A stretch of 64,000 bases of DNA from Planctomycetaceae bacterium (GTDB lineage: Bacteria; Planctomycetota; Planctomycetia; Planctomycetales; Planctomycetaceae), in assembly GCA_041398785.1 (NCBI GenBank), contig JAWKUA010000017.1, forward strand, positions 62,001 to 126,000. Reading direction: 5' to 3'. A program made the position numbers and the translations under genes. This document shows positions 27,951 to 38,472 of this stretch, piece after piece (within the stretch, counting starts at the first letter, position 1; every line of letters begins with the position of its first letter). The notes under the pieces are model-generated. The model saw only the letters and a list, made by a program, of their open reading frames with translations. It was not told the origin of the DNA and ran no database searches.

Positions 27951-28994
27951 TCACAGCGAATCCAGCCAGGCGATGGCCTTCTTTTCGGATTCCGTGGTCC
28001 AGCCTTCACTCAGCACCTTTTTCAGCACTCGCACCAGTTCGCGATCGCCGGCGACCGTTTTCGCAAGCGACGGGTTCTTTTTCAGCCCTTCGATGTACAG
28101 CTCCGCCACGTCATCCGCGTCGCTGTTATGTTTGGCGTCCAGGTACTCAAAAATGCGGCGGACGCGCGGCAGGTTCGAACCCATGTCCAGCAGACATTCT
28201 GCCAGTGCCGGTTCGTTCATGCGGAACGTGACGCCCAGGCCGCCGATTCGGCAGCGATTGACCACGAACGCCGGATCGTTCTCCAGGTACGTCAGAAATC
28301 CGTGAGACACCGGGTTGAACGAACCGGCCGCCAGTCCCACCTTGGAGATATTCATGGAAAAGTCGATTCCCGACAGCCAGTTCACCGGGTCGAACGTAAA
28401 GCCGTGTTCCAACTGCCGAATTCCCTTCGGCCATCGCACCGCCGGCGAACCAAACGTATGAACAACACGGCCCTGGATCCCGGACTTCCCGTCGACCGCC
28501 GCAATGGCCTGAAGCACGTTGCTCAAAATCAGGCAGCCCTGGCTGTGAGCGAACACTTCCGCACTGCGATGCTCCGGTCTTCTCATCAGTCGAAACAGAG
28601 ATACCTGAGCGGGATTGCGCCCGAGCGCATTCAGAATGATCTGCTCAGAAGTCGCCTGGCGGAAGATCCTGCCTACGGCGACTCGGTTTGACGCACTCAG
28701 CGATGTCGGGCCGTTGAACTGATCCTTGTCTCCGAATGCCTGCATCAGGTCGCGAAACACCCCGCTGCTGCGGTTGTAAACGCCAACGACCGGACACATC
28801 TGCATCAGCGACAACGCCAGTGCCGACGCCGCGTGGTCCTGACCGGAATTCTTCATGCCATTGATAAAGATGACGCGCCGATTGGGAGAAAACCAGGCCG
28901 TCTGCGCCGCGGCTTCCTGATTGATGTACGTGGTGACCTGGCCGTCTTCGGCCGGAATGACGGCGGTTTGTGAATCGGTCGCGGCGCCTGGCAT
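27951..28994 (-). CDS. Alpha/beta-hydrolase-like protein (AHSQG motif), function unknown
   Basis: From the ATG at 28994 the product is 347 residues. RRVIFINGMKNSGQDH, with a hydrophobic strand before a glycine, followed later by AEVFAHSQGCLILSNVL, resembles the beta strand and nucleophile elbow of alpha/beta hydrolases, with Ser as candidate nucleophile in H-S-Q-G. VVHTFGSPAVRWP and FDPVNWLSGID would then carry other active-site elements. The C-terminal ~80 residues are helical and charged. The open frame extends to 29150 but that extension looks non-coding; the start is uncertain. A lipase-like or peptidoglycan-related role cannot be decided from sequence. Confidence 0.65.
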   Translation of the reverse strand: MPGAATDSQTAVIPAEDGQVTTYINQEAAAQTAWFSPNRRVIFINGMKNSGQDHAASALALSLMQMCPVVGVYNRSSGVFRDLMQAFGDKDQFNGPTSLSASNRVAVGRIFRQATSEQIILNALGRNPAQVSLFRLMRRPEHRSAEVFAHSQGCLILSNVLQAIAAVDGKSGIQGRVVHTFGSPAVRWPKGIRQLEHGFTFDPVNWLSGIDFSMNISKVGLAAGSFNPVSHGFLTYLENDPAFVVNRCRIGGLGVTFRMNEPALAECLLDMGSNLPRVRRIFEYLDAKHNSDADDVAELYIEGLKKNPSLAKTVAGDRELVRVLKKVLSEGWTTESEKKAIAWLDSL

Positions 28995-29567
28995 GAGCAG
29001 CGTCAGTCGTTTGCCGGAACACAATACAGAACACCGGCAGAACTCAAGCGACAACCGCCGGCTAACCGGTTGGGCCTGGAGTTTCTGCCTGCACAAAATT
29101 CGACGTGACGGGTTCCGCTGCCGGAGGACGTGCGGACTTTCAAATTCCAACGCTCACCGTCACGTCTTCGAACAGACACTGAACATGCGCACTGCGATCG
29201 TGAAGCCACAGCGCCGGGGCGGGAACGTGTCCGGGCCGCGTGTCCTTCCGGTCAACTCGCGGACCACTTCGCAATGGAAGTGCGAGCACCCGTTGAACCT
29301 CCTTCGCAGGAGTTACGGAAACGTAGGACACGAAGGCGAAACCAGAGTGCCGGCCGACTCGCGATCCATGCGTTTTGCCGCGAGACAGGTGGGATTGAAC
29401 GACTTGTTCACTCGCCGCAATCGTCGGGAAAACGAGCAAACCGTGCCAACCGGACATCCTTGCCCCGATGCAACGCGGGACGTTAGCGGATTACTCACGC
29501 GATCAGGATTTCCTGACGTAAGGCATCTGGGAGACGGTGGTCGTGTCGAGTCAGCGAAATGCACCCT

Positions 29568-29621
29568 GTACGATGGGACTCCGATCCGTCGCTGCATTTC
29601 GACAGGATAGAGTCCCGTCGT
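29568..29621. repeat. Degenerate copy of the gcvP hairpin repeat
   Basis: GTACGATGGGACTCCGATCC, then GTCG (29568-29591), and CGACAGGATAGAGTCCCGTC, then GT (29600-29621), match the two arms of the inverted repeat inside gcvP with a few substitutions and one missing base. The loop is shorter (8 bases). Confidence 0.75.
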
Positions 29622-29643
29622 GGCCCTGAATGATCCAGGATAT

Positions 29644-29700
29644 CCGGTGGCGTGAGCCACCGGTCGGGCAGCAGCGTTTGCCGACCCCAAGCCCCGAGGT
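29644..29700. repeat. CCGGTGG/CCACCGG hairpin plus AAGCCCCGAGG block
   Basis: A hairpin at 29644-29663 is followed by AAGCCCCGAGG from 29689. The same two blocks with nearly the same spacing occur at 53762-53820, which defines a small dispersed repeat. Confidence 0.7.
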
Positions 29701-29765
29701 TGGCACAGCGTCGTGCACAGTGCTTCTTCGCTCAGGAACCCACTGGCACAGCAGTGCCACACGAC
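29701..29765. repeat. Degenerate copy of the GTGCCACTGGC inverted repeat
   Basis: Read on the minus strand, the block resembles the repeats at 42667, 43743 and 43968. It has GTGTGGCACTGCTGTGCCAG, a TTCCTGAGC loop like that of the 43743 copy, and a damaged second arm. Confidence 0.6.
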
Positions 29766-29928
29766 TCTTCAATTCCGTGCTGACAAAGCAGGAGGTTCCT
29801 TCGCGCTGCGAAACCCGCGACCAGCGATTCCTCACCAGCCACGGTTCCCGGTCACTTCAGGCGATCAGACTCCCGTATTCCGTTCGGCACGGGATTGTCA
29901 GGACAGCCACACACCGCAGACTCGAGCG

Positions 29929-32900
29929 TCATTTCCCGTCCGAAGGCAGGTCGACGCGATGCTTCACCAGCCGTTCCCAGTCAAATGACCCGGACCCCGG
30001 ATCATAGGCATTGAACAATTCTGTCCGGTCAATCAGGAACACAGCCCGGCGTTCCCAGCCGGCGTCATTCTGATGATCTCCATCGCCGTCAGATCAGACC
30101 ACATCCGACCACCCACACGAAAGACTGTGCTGTTGGGTTCCGGCAGTGCTTCAAAGTAGGCGGCTGGTACCGTAGACAATGAAGCAGTTGCTGACGGTTG
30201 TCGTGTTGTTCATGATTTTCGACAGCAACTGATGCTTCTGCATGGTTGTTCCGGATATACACCACCGGCAACACCGCGATGATACGGCCGGTCACCGACT
30301 TCCAGCCAGTGCCGGTTGGTGCCGGGATCAACGCCGGTCGTATATGCGGAACCTTCGCCAGCCCGGTTGATGAATGGTCCTGCAGGCAGATCCAGCCCCA
30401 GACGTCTCAGCAGCGTCGAATCACCGCCGTTTTCGGAACCGACAAACGTGTTCATGTGGTTGAATGACCGGAACGGACGGCTGTTGGGAGTCCCCGGAAT
30501 CCAGAAATTGGCGACCTGTGGTGTCGGCGCTGTTGGATCCCAGCTTGTCACCAGTCCATCACGTTCGTTGATGAATTCGTGCCAACGGTCGCGGACACTC
30601 AAACCAGGCGTCGCATCAGTTCCGTCAAGCGGCGCCAGCCCCGGCAGAAACGGACCATCTTCCGCACCGTTTTGCGGTGCTGCATCCGCCAGGACCGGAG
30701 CGGTTGCGAAATTCGGGTCATCGATCAGTCCGGCATAGACTTCCCGATGACGAATCATGTTGGGATTCAGTTTGCCGGGAAGTCGGTTCAGGGCCAGATA
30801 GTTGCCCAGCATCCGGTTCACGCGAGACGGTACTTCGACAAACTGCAGCAGTCGATACCAGCGGTTGTCCTCCGCCGATTCAATGGGACGCGCGGGCATC
30901 AGATCCGTGAAGTCCGGCATCAGAAACATGGCTGCCGCATTGGACAGCAGGTTCGGATCAGACACCGCGTCTCCCACCTGCTGGTAGGAACCAAGCCTCA
31001 TCCGGTCCAAACGCTGAGTCAGCAGGCTGGGACCAATCACCGGAAGATTCAGCAACTCACCGGTTGATGCATAGTCGCGATCAAAATGTGGCTGCCAGAG
31101 TGTGAACGGATTTGCATCTGACCCGCGCACGGTCGGGTCAACAAGGTTGCCGGAATTGACTCCGAGCGAATCACTGATGATCCCTCCGCTGTCACCCTTG
31201 ACCGTATTGAAACGATGCGGCATGGCCACGGGAACTGCTGCGGTCTTCGGCTGCGTCATCAATTGTCGCGAAACGGCGAGTGTATCGTTCAGCGGTTCCA
31301 GCCGCTGAGTGCTCTTCAGACGTCCGACACCCTTGTGATCGTCGGCTGGATCAAAGACCTGAATCGGCGGTGCTCCGTCGGTCAGATTGAAATCCGCCAG
31401 CATCACGCGAATTCGGTCAACTTCCACCCACGGGTTCTCCACCAGTTCATCAAGAGCGGGCATATTCGGATTCAGCCGGCGCTGCAGAACCAGATCGAAT
31501 CCGAACGTTGTGTGATCGGTGGGTGGTGCGGCATCGAAGCCGATTGTCTGCCCGGCGGCATCCTGAAATGGCTGATTTCCGGCATAAGTCGGCACGGAGA
31601 ATCCCACGGTCCCCATAAAGTTGCCGCCGGTCACTTCAAACCGGCCGACATGAGTCGCGTGCAGAACATCAATGTCCGTTAAAGCGTCGGTCGCGCCCGG
31701 AGACGACGAGTCCGCGACGCCAGGAACATCGGGAGCAATCAGTTCAAAGTTCCCGTCAAACGAGCCACTGACAGGATTGCCCAGGTCCACAAAGAACGCA
31801 CTGGTTTGTGTGCCGTTCAGGCCGGAATCGCTGGCTGCGGAAATGGTGAACCGTCCGCCGCCATCGATAACGTTTTCCGCGTGTTCCAACACGGCGATCG
31901 ATGCCGTTAGCGCCGAAGGCAGTGCGATCGTGGATCCGCCAGGATTAACGCGATCGTAACGTGCGAGCCGCCACAAGGCTGTCGCTGCCGTTGTCGATGT
32001 CGTCTGGAGCGTCCAGAGGCATCGGCAGCATGTTCTTGCAGTTCAACGAACAGAAAATCGCGAAGGCCCAGCTGATCGTCGTACGGAGTGGCCTGATGGT
32101 CGCCCGCACTGATTTCCGGCGATCGGATTCCCAGTACTTCGCTAAACGCCAGTTGTTGTCCTTCCACACCGAAAACCACACCGCGATCGAAAGCATTGTC
32201 TTCCGCTGGATAGAGTCCGTTCTGAGTTGCTGCGGCATATTCTGCGTCCGTTGATACTGCAGCGATGAAGCCGTCATTGGTCACTGGGTTGTCATCCAGG
32301 TTCCAGCCGTCTCCCAGATTCTTGTCTATATTCAAAACGGGTAATGAGACATTGTCGGAATCCATCGCATCCACCAGGTTGACCGCGAACTGAGCCTATA
32401 TGCCGAAGCTGGAGCATGAGTGTAGAGCGACGTTCCAGTGCCCGCGTTGGGATCATTCGGTTGTGTGTAGTCGCGGATTTCATTTCCGCTGGCGGCAATT
32501 TCCGCTCCGCCGATTGTGTATAGCAGCACGTAGATATCACGAGCGAGTTGCTGTCGATCGGGTGGCGAGCCCAGAATTCCCGCTCTCCGAAGGTGTTCGG
32601 CGGGAAATTCGGCAGGCTGACCGGCGGTATAGGAGGAATCGTATTGATCGCCGTGACTCCCGCACCCTCCACGGTCGCGTCCGGATGTTCGGTCAGCGGA
32701 CGGAATCGCATGCCGGCTCGCTGCAGGTGTAGGCCAGAAAACGAGGCGTGCCTTCTCGCGGAGTCTGGCGTTGCGATCCACGTCCAGAATGTGATTGACG
32801 CTCAGTGGAAGCTGACCAATCAGGTTCCGCACTTCGCCCGGTTCCACGGTCGTCCGACGAACCTGCGGCCGAAACGATCAAGCGTGCTATACGGCTGAGC

Positions 32901-35274
32901 AATTCCAAACCGCGGCGGGAACCCAACAGCCCGTCACCGTTGCCGAAGCCGTCATTGTCGGTATCAGCACCGTCGGTGTCCGCCGTCCATTCCCACCATC
33001 GCGGCCCGTCGTCTCCGGCCTGGCGCGGGACCACTGTTCGTACGCTGTATGGTCCCAATTCTCCGACTGGTGATCGGCCCGTACCGCAGAGAATGACTTA
33101 ACGTTGTGAACCGATCGACCGGCCTGAGTCAGCGGTATCACTGAACGTAAATGGGTCGAGATCACTCAAGCGGCTGCTGATTTCACTTACACCCTTATCC
33201 GCAACGTCGGGCAGGTGCCCCTGAATCAAGTCCTGATATCCGAACATCTGGTCGTCGGGACGCAGCGTTGCATCCTGGTCCACGATCATTTCCAGCGGAT
33301 CGTCAAGAGCCGCGTCGAAGAACGGCAGCGTCACCAGGTCATCGGGAGTCCCATAAGCCTGATCCGGTCCCATCAAATAACGCGAATCATTCAGCGCGCC
33401 GGAGCGAGACTGCCAAGCAGGCTGTAACCGGTATACAATAGCCGACGAAGGACTGCTGCCCGCGCTCCATGACTAGATTCGGAACGCGCACGTCGTTGCC
33501 CAGGGTTGTCCTCGTCCCGGAGTAATCCAGCGGATGAACGAACCCTTTGACACGCCCGGTTTCCGACGCAGCCACACCTTCCAGCACATCCGCATTGTCA
33601 TCGTATCCCTTCTTGCCAACTTTCGGCGCCACCGATCATCCGCACGTCGAAGTTGATGAGCCCCGTTGCATCGGTGGCAATGTCACCAGAGCGACCAGGG
33701 CGAGGCAGCGAAGCAATGGTCCGTCCGGCATTGAAACGATGGTACCAAAGATACTGTCTCCCCAGCGGGCCTTCAAAAACATCTGTAGTCGCCCGCCCCT
33801 TCAATACGGCCTGTCAGCAGCCAGTTCAGTTCCATGTTGGCCTGTTGCTGACGACTCACGGGTTCGAACCATACCAGTCGGTGAATTCCGTGCCGGCGTC
33901 CGAACATCAGCGCTGCCCAATATGGACTGATTTCGTTCGGTCCGAGTCCCTGGTTCGACTGGGGAAACCAGCCCGTTCAGCATGACGGTGCCAACCTGGC
34001 CGGGAACCGTGTTATTTCGAGCCAGTCCGGATATATTGCCGTGGATGTTCAGATCAATCAGGCCGTCCAGATCCAGGATAGTGAACGAATGCAGCGTGAC
34101 GAAATACTCGCCGTTCGCGGTCTCCTGCACCGGATAGTTGAAGTCCATCCGGGGATGCCTTCACGGATTCCGTCGCCGTTGTCGGAATCCAGTTCAAACT
34201 GAACCGTTCCCGAGCCCCCGGTCGTTGACCGGGCGATGCCCTGTCCAGACACTCCAGCTTCGGCCAGAAATCGGGCTAAGCTGGTGCTGCCGGCTGTCAC
34301 GCCCCGCGAACGCCTTCATTGGGTCGGAACGGAAACTCACCGCTGGCAAGCGGCAGCGAAGCAATCAATGCTTGCGTCGGCGGGTCGCGTCACATCCAGG
34401 TACCGAAACACGGGCGTGCCGTCGATGCGGTAGCCGCCAATGTGTTCCGGGTGGAGGGGCGAAACGATCGGAACCGGTATTCGGGATGAGCCGTGTGGTC
34501 GTACCAGTCAAAGTCCGTCGGCACATTGGGTGAACCGTCAGCGGGGTCGCCGTTGAATTGTGCGGACTTCAAATACTGCGGACGGAAGAATGACGGAATA
34601 ATGACCGGAACGCGTTCATACCGGGGCACCGCGGCGGCTCCGTTGTCACGAATCGCAAATCCCTTGTAGGCGACGAACAGGCTGTTGATGTCCGGGTACG
34701 TGTAGTCAACGTCCGGTTGAGGGACCGCATCCGCAATTCAAAAATAGTCTCGACCGGCAGTGACCTGATCTTCCGTAAACCCGGTCGGCGACAGTGGCGA
34801 TGGATAGCCGTACGCAGCAAGAGCGTCGACAAAGTTCAGGCGATTTTCCAGAACCGTTGTCCAGGCATCTTCGGTGCCGTCGAAATCAAGGTCATCCACT
34901 GCCGGGAGACCTGTTGTTATATCGTAAATGACGTGAACCCCCGTGCCAGTGTGAGGCGCCAGGTCGCTGCCGATCTGGTTTCGCAGGATCGAATGGCGAT
35001 TCGTGGGACTCCAGACAATGCTGGCCTTCTGGCGGTTGTTGGCGCCGACGATCAGTTGTTCCATTGCCCACGGGAACGGATCGTCCGTCTCACTGACCGC
35101 CGCCTTCGCCGCTTCGGAAAAATACTCCGCGGCCGCGCGTTCCTGAGACGAGAACGTCAGAAAGAACATGCCCGTAAACGCCAGCAGCCCCAGCAGCGCC
35201 AGGACAATAATCAGCGTCGAACCACGGCGATTCGATTTTGTGACAGGCAGTGATTTTTTGTGGAAGCGTTTCAT
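29929..35274 (-). pseudogene. Giant GspK/PilX-like pseudopilin-associated gene with many frameshifts
   Basis: The start (ATG at 35274, AAGGAG upstream) encodes a basic leader, then RRGSTLIIVLALLGLLAFTGMFFL, a prepilin-like signal and membrane segment lacking the usual glutamate at +5, as in GspK-type minor pseudopilins. Downstream, segments on the same strand in alternating frames make continuous sense: DYTYPDINSLFVAYKGFAI, HPEHIGGYRIDGTPVFRYLDV, LHSFTILDLDGLIDLNIHGN, then the long open stretch 31976-30210. The end is NNTTTVSNCFIVYGT, FRVGGRMWSDLTAMEIIR, and VFLIDRTELFNAYDPGSGSF, with a stop at 29929. The total is about 1,780 codons. At least ten frame changes separate the pieces, mostly between 31.9 and 34.8 kb. 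It is the last gene of the pilus cluster. Confidence 0.75.
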
Positions 35275-35387
35275 AGTCACCGGCTCCTTGAAACCGGACG
35301 CGGCCCGCTCGATAAAGAGCGATGGTTCACGGCAGAACACCTGAACCCAATGATGTGTATTCAAGCGGAATGTTCCGTCCCAACTTT

Positions 35388-35846
35388 TCATCCTCCCAAT
35401 TTGGAAGGTCCAGCGCAGCGAGGGGACGGAGCACGCCGTGTCTTCATTCCTGAACCAGTTTTGACACGATCCTTGAATTCGTATTCCAGCCCCAGTTCCC
35501 TGGCGATGGCAAAGGCGACCGCTTCTGCGTTATGCTCTACGTCTTTGTCCGAAAATCGCAGGACGGTCCATCCCAGCAGTTCCAATTTGCGTTGACGTTG
35601 CAGATCGCTTTCTGCGGTCGCGTCGTGATACCCACCATCGATTTCCACGATCAACATTTTTGCGACGCAGGCAAAATCAACGATCCAATTCTCGATTGAA
35701 TGCTCGCGACGAAACTTCAGTCCGCATACTTGCCTGGCACGAAGAACGCTCCACAGCAAGCCTTCGGACCGTGTTTGATTCTGACGTCTTCGTCGCCGAA
35801 AACTCGTCGGCGACTGCCGATTTGACTGGTTACTCACGGCCGACAT
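35388..35846 (-). CDS. DUF559 family protein, predicted PD-(D/E)XK nuclease fold
   Basis: The 152-residue protein has the DUF559 pattern: TRSEGLLWSVLRARQVCGLKFRREHSIENWIVDF, then MLIVEIDGGYHD and a C-terminal LELLGWTVLRFSDKDV. The acidic residues in IVDF and VEIDG match the very-short-patch-repair-like nuclease core. DUF559 proteins are small putative endonucleases often found as loose accessory genes. It sits between two pilus genes on the same strand, directly downstream of a repeat block at 35927-36282, so it is probably an inserted passenger. The ATG at 35846 is used; a GTG two codons earlier is possible. Confidence 0.85.
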   Translation of the reverse strand: MSAVSNQSNRQSPTSFRRRRRQNQTRSEGLLWSVLRARQVCGLKFRREHSIENWIVDFACVAKMLIVEIDGGYHDATAESDLQRQRKLELLGWTVLRFSDKDVEHNAEAVAFAIARELGLEYEFKDRVKTGSGMKTRRAPSPRCAGPSKLGG

Positions 35847-35926
35847 CCCCACACTCGTATCTCGCGCCCCTTCCTGAGTGACGTCAAATATTCTTCTAAC
35901 GTAATTTTGATCCTGGCATCCGCCTA

Positions 35927-36282
35927 ACCCTCCCGCTGTGCGGGAGGGTCGCCGATCAAGCGGCGTTCAGCCGATTGATCCAGGGGAGGGCCGACTGCAC
36001 TGACTGCCAGTGCAACCGCGCGGTCAGCCCTCCCCTCGCATGATTGGCTACACGCCGATCATCCTCGACCCTAGTATCTTCCGCCGTGCGGGAGGTCAAC
36101 GATCAGCCGGCGTTCAGCCGACCATCCTCACCCTCCGCGCGCGGAGAGGGTCGCCATCAACCGGCGTTCCAGCCGGTTGATCCGGGGGCCGACTGCGCCT
36201 GACTGCCAGAGCAACCGCGCGGTCAGCCCTCCTCGCATGATCGGCTAAACGCCGATCATCCTCGACCTCCCGCTGTGCGAGA
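35927..36282. repeat. Cluster of CCTCCCGC-type hairpins and GGCGTTCAGCCG direct repeats
   Basis: A perfect 9-bp hairpin (ACCCTCCCG...CGGGAGGGT, 35927-35949) is followed by GGCGTTCAGCCGATTGATCC and a CAACCGCGCGGTCAGCCCTC block. A second, slightly diverged full unit begins at 36130, with partial copies near 36080 and 36265. The units are too diverged and too long to be CRISPR. The block lies between the DUF559 gene and the GspJ-like pseudopilin. Confidence 0.85.
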
Positions 36283-36339
36283 GGGTGAAAATGTCCACGG
36301 GCTGTTGCCTGTGGATCGATAAGTTCACCACTCGCGGAT

Positions 36340-38441
36340 TCAGATCAGTGCAAGGCACACCTGATCCGCTGGCACGATCACTCTGTCAGTTAGAATCAGC
36401 GACAGTTGACGAATTGATTGAGAATTCTGATCAGAAAGCGAATCGTCAGCCGCACAGACTTCAGCGGCCGACGGTTGTCGACGATTCCCAGACCAACGTG
36501 CTGGGAGCCAACTCCGCGACACCCGTACTTCAGAGATCCGCTTGTCAGGAACTCTGGGGAAGTTCGGAGGAGTAGCTGCCGACGTGCCATCTACGACACA
36601 GCGGTAGGCAATCTGGAATTTCGGTTCAGGAATTTCATCGTATTGAAAAGCACCATCCGATGCCGTCGCACCGCTACCGTCCACCCACGGAGCAAAGACG
36701 ACTTGTCCGGCGGTATAGTTTGTCCCAGCCGTCCAGTACCCAAGGTTGTTCGGTGCCGGAGCAAACGGCGACGACGGTCCCGGCGGAGTATCATTCTGCC
36801 TTGGCGGATCGAACGCGTACGCGATGTACGGCGGCTGCGATTCGGCGATTTCCAGCGTCCCGCTGCCGTCCACGTCGCGGGTCACGCCGCTGTGCCCGTG
36901 TCAAAAATATGTGGCAGCTGGCGGTTTGCAGCGGGAACTCCGAACCGCCTGACAGCGGTCCATAACTGAACTCGCCCGGCGTTTGAACCAGTTCCATGAA
37001 CCTGCAGGCTGCGGCGAATGTGATAGTCACCGACATTGCCCGTTGCGATGGCCGACGTCAAATCGCCGTAACCCGGCGTGACGAATCGTCCCAGCCGATC
37101 GTCCCAGATTTCCACCTTCAGATCATGCACATTGGTCAGCAGCAGGTCTTCGACTCGGCGAGCACCGCCGCGGCCGTTTCCGGTCGCGTCCCGGTATTGT
37201 TCGACAAGACCGACCGACGGATTCAGGTTCAGCGGAGTCCCCGCGACATCCATCGGATTACCATTGCCGATCAGTCCTCCGCCCGTCGATTCAAACCGGC
37301 TGGGAGCAATTGGATAGTTGAAGTCAATAAACGACGTTTCCGCCTGCACATACCGGCCGATGAACTGCGCTGTCAGCGCGTTGTCATGTTCCCGCGAACA
37401 TCCCGTGACCGGATTGAATCCAAAACGAAACCGCGGATTGCCCAGCGGAGTGGTTCCTCCGCCAAGCGTCGAATTATCCAGCGAATCCACGCCGATGAAC
37501 TGCACATTGGTTGGCAGGTTGAGCGTAAAATTCACCGGTATCCCGGAAAAATCAAAGTGCCGCCAGAAGTCGTTGATGGGAATGACGTTCCACGACGTTG
37601 GCGGTGAGGTACCAGCCGGCAGGAAGAAATAGTCGGGATCACCGGGGTTGATCTGATCAATTGCTCCGGGGTTGCCAACGAAGTAGAAGTGCCCCCCGTT
37701 GCCGGCACCAAGTCCCAGATCGGGATCCGACTCGTCGATGAAGTACGGATGGTCACCGATCGGCGGAGGTCCCGGCTGACCGGTGCTGCGTGGTTCAACG
37801 CTGTAGTCCTGACCGGCGATCGGCAGCGGATCACGCAGCAGGCTGACTCGCCGAATCAGGTCGCCGTTGCGGACAAACAGGCTGATTTCCGCCGCACGCG
37901 AACTGGCGACGCCGTTCGTAAAGATCTGACCATCGTCCGCTTCGGGCTGGTTCGGGTTGAACCGAATCGTTGTCCGGCGATCTTCGTTCAGTGCTTCCGC
38001 GAGCGCGTCGTACAGCAGCTTGCTGGCGCCGAAATACGGGGACTGGTCCGTGTTCTCGACCAGATTATCCGCGTTCACCGTAAACTGAATGATGTCGTCC
38101 AGACCGCTATAGGGATCGTTGGTGGAAATATAAATGTAGCCGGCTCGATTTCCGAATGGCGTCGGCGATGTGGAATTCAGTTCTCCGGGGTAATAGGGAA
38201 ACGGATATCGGTTCGTTCGTTTGGCAAAGTCGGCTCGGATGATTGTCGTCAGCGTGCGCGCCCGCTGGTCATTCTCCGAGATGCTGCGCTGCTTGCTGAC
38301 GCTGTTGGTTGCCATCGAAAAGATGCTGGTGAACATAGTCATCATCAGCAGCACCAGCGCAACCGAAACCAGCATTTCGACGAGAGTGAATCCTCGTCGA
38401 AGGCTGCCGGCCGGCGAGTGTTGACGTCTGACGCGGTTCAT
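36340..38441 (-). pseudogene. GspJ-like long pseudopilin, 3' part frameshifted
   Basis: The start at 38441 encodes a class III prepilin leader and helix (RRGFTLVEMLVSVALVLLMM, with Glu at +5 after the cleavage site). The first 519 codons are open to 36882. The coding sense continues on the same strand in other frames: TRDVDGSGTLEIAESQPPYIAYAFDPPRQNDTPPG, then TLVWE/VDNRRPLKSVRLTIRF, then SDQNSQSIRQLSLILTDR to a stop at 36340. About four indels between 36.88 and 36.43 kb separate these pieces. Long pseudopilins with such ends are typical of planctomycete clusters. The intact length would be near 700 residues. It lies 31 bases after the next pseudopilin gene. Confidence 0.82.
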
Positions 38442-38472
38442 AATTCAGCCTTTTGATGGCCCGGATTCAAAA

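Larger units (their letters stand above)
28995..29928. other. Repeat-rich region without recognised genes
   Basis: The ~930 bases between the hydrolase-like gene and the 3' end of the giant pseudopilin-like gene hold at least three short repeat families (29568-29621, 29644-29700, 29701-29765). Open frames on both strands overlap these repeats and resemble nothing known. Confidence 0.6.

Noticed and set aside
29313..29762. Minus-strand open frame of 149 codons
   Set aside because: It runs through three short repeats and has no family resemblance.
30210..31976. Separate 588-residue protein
   Set aside because: It has no plausible start; its content continues the giant GspK-like gene read from 35274.
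35927..36282. Possible CRISPR array
   Set aside because: The repeat units are long, diverged and irregularly spaced, with hairpins but no constant spacers, and no cas gene is nearby.
36340..36885. Separate small gene starting with GTG at 36885
   Set aside because: Its sequence continues the GspJ-like pseudopilin after a one-base shift; QPPYIAYAFDPPRQNDTPPG is a typical end of that family.
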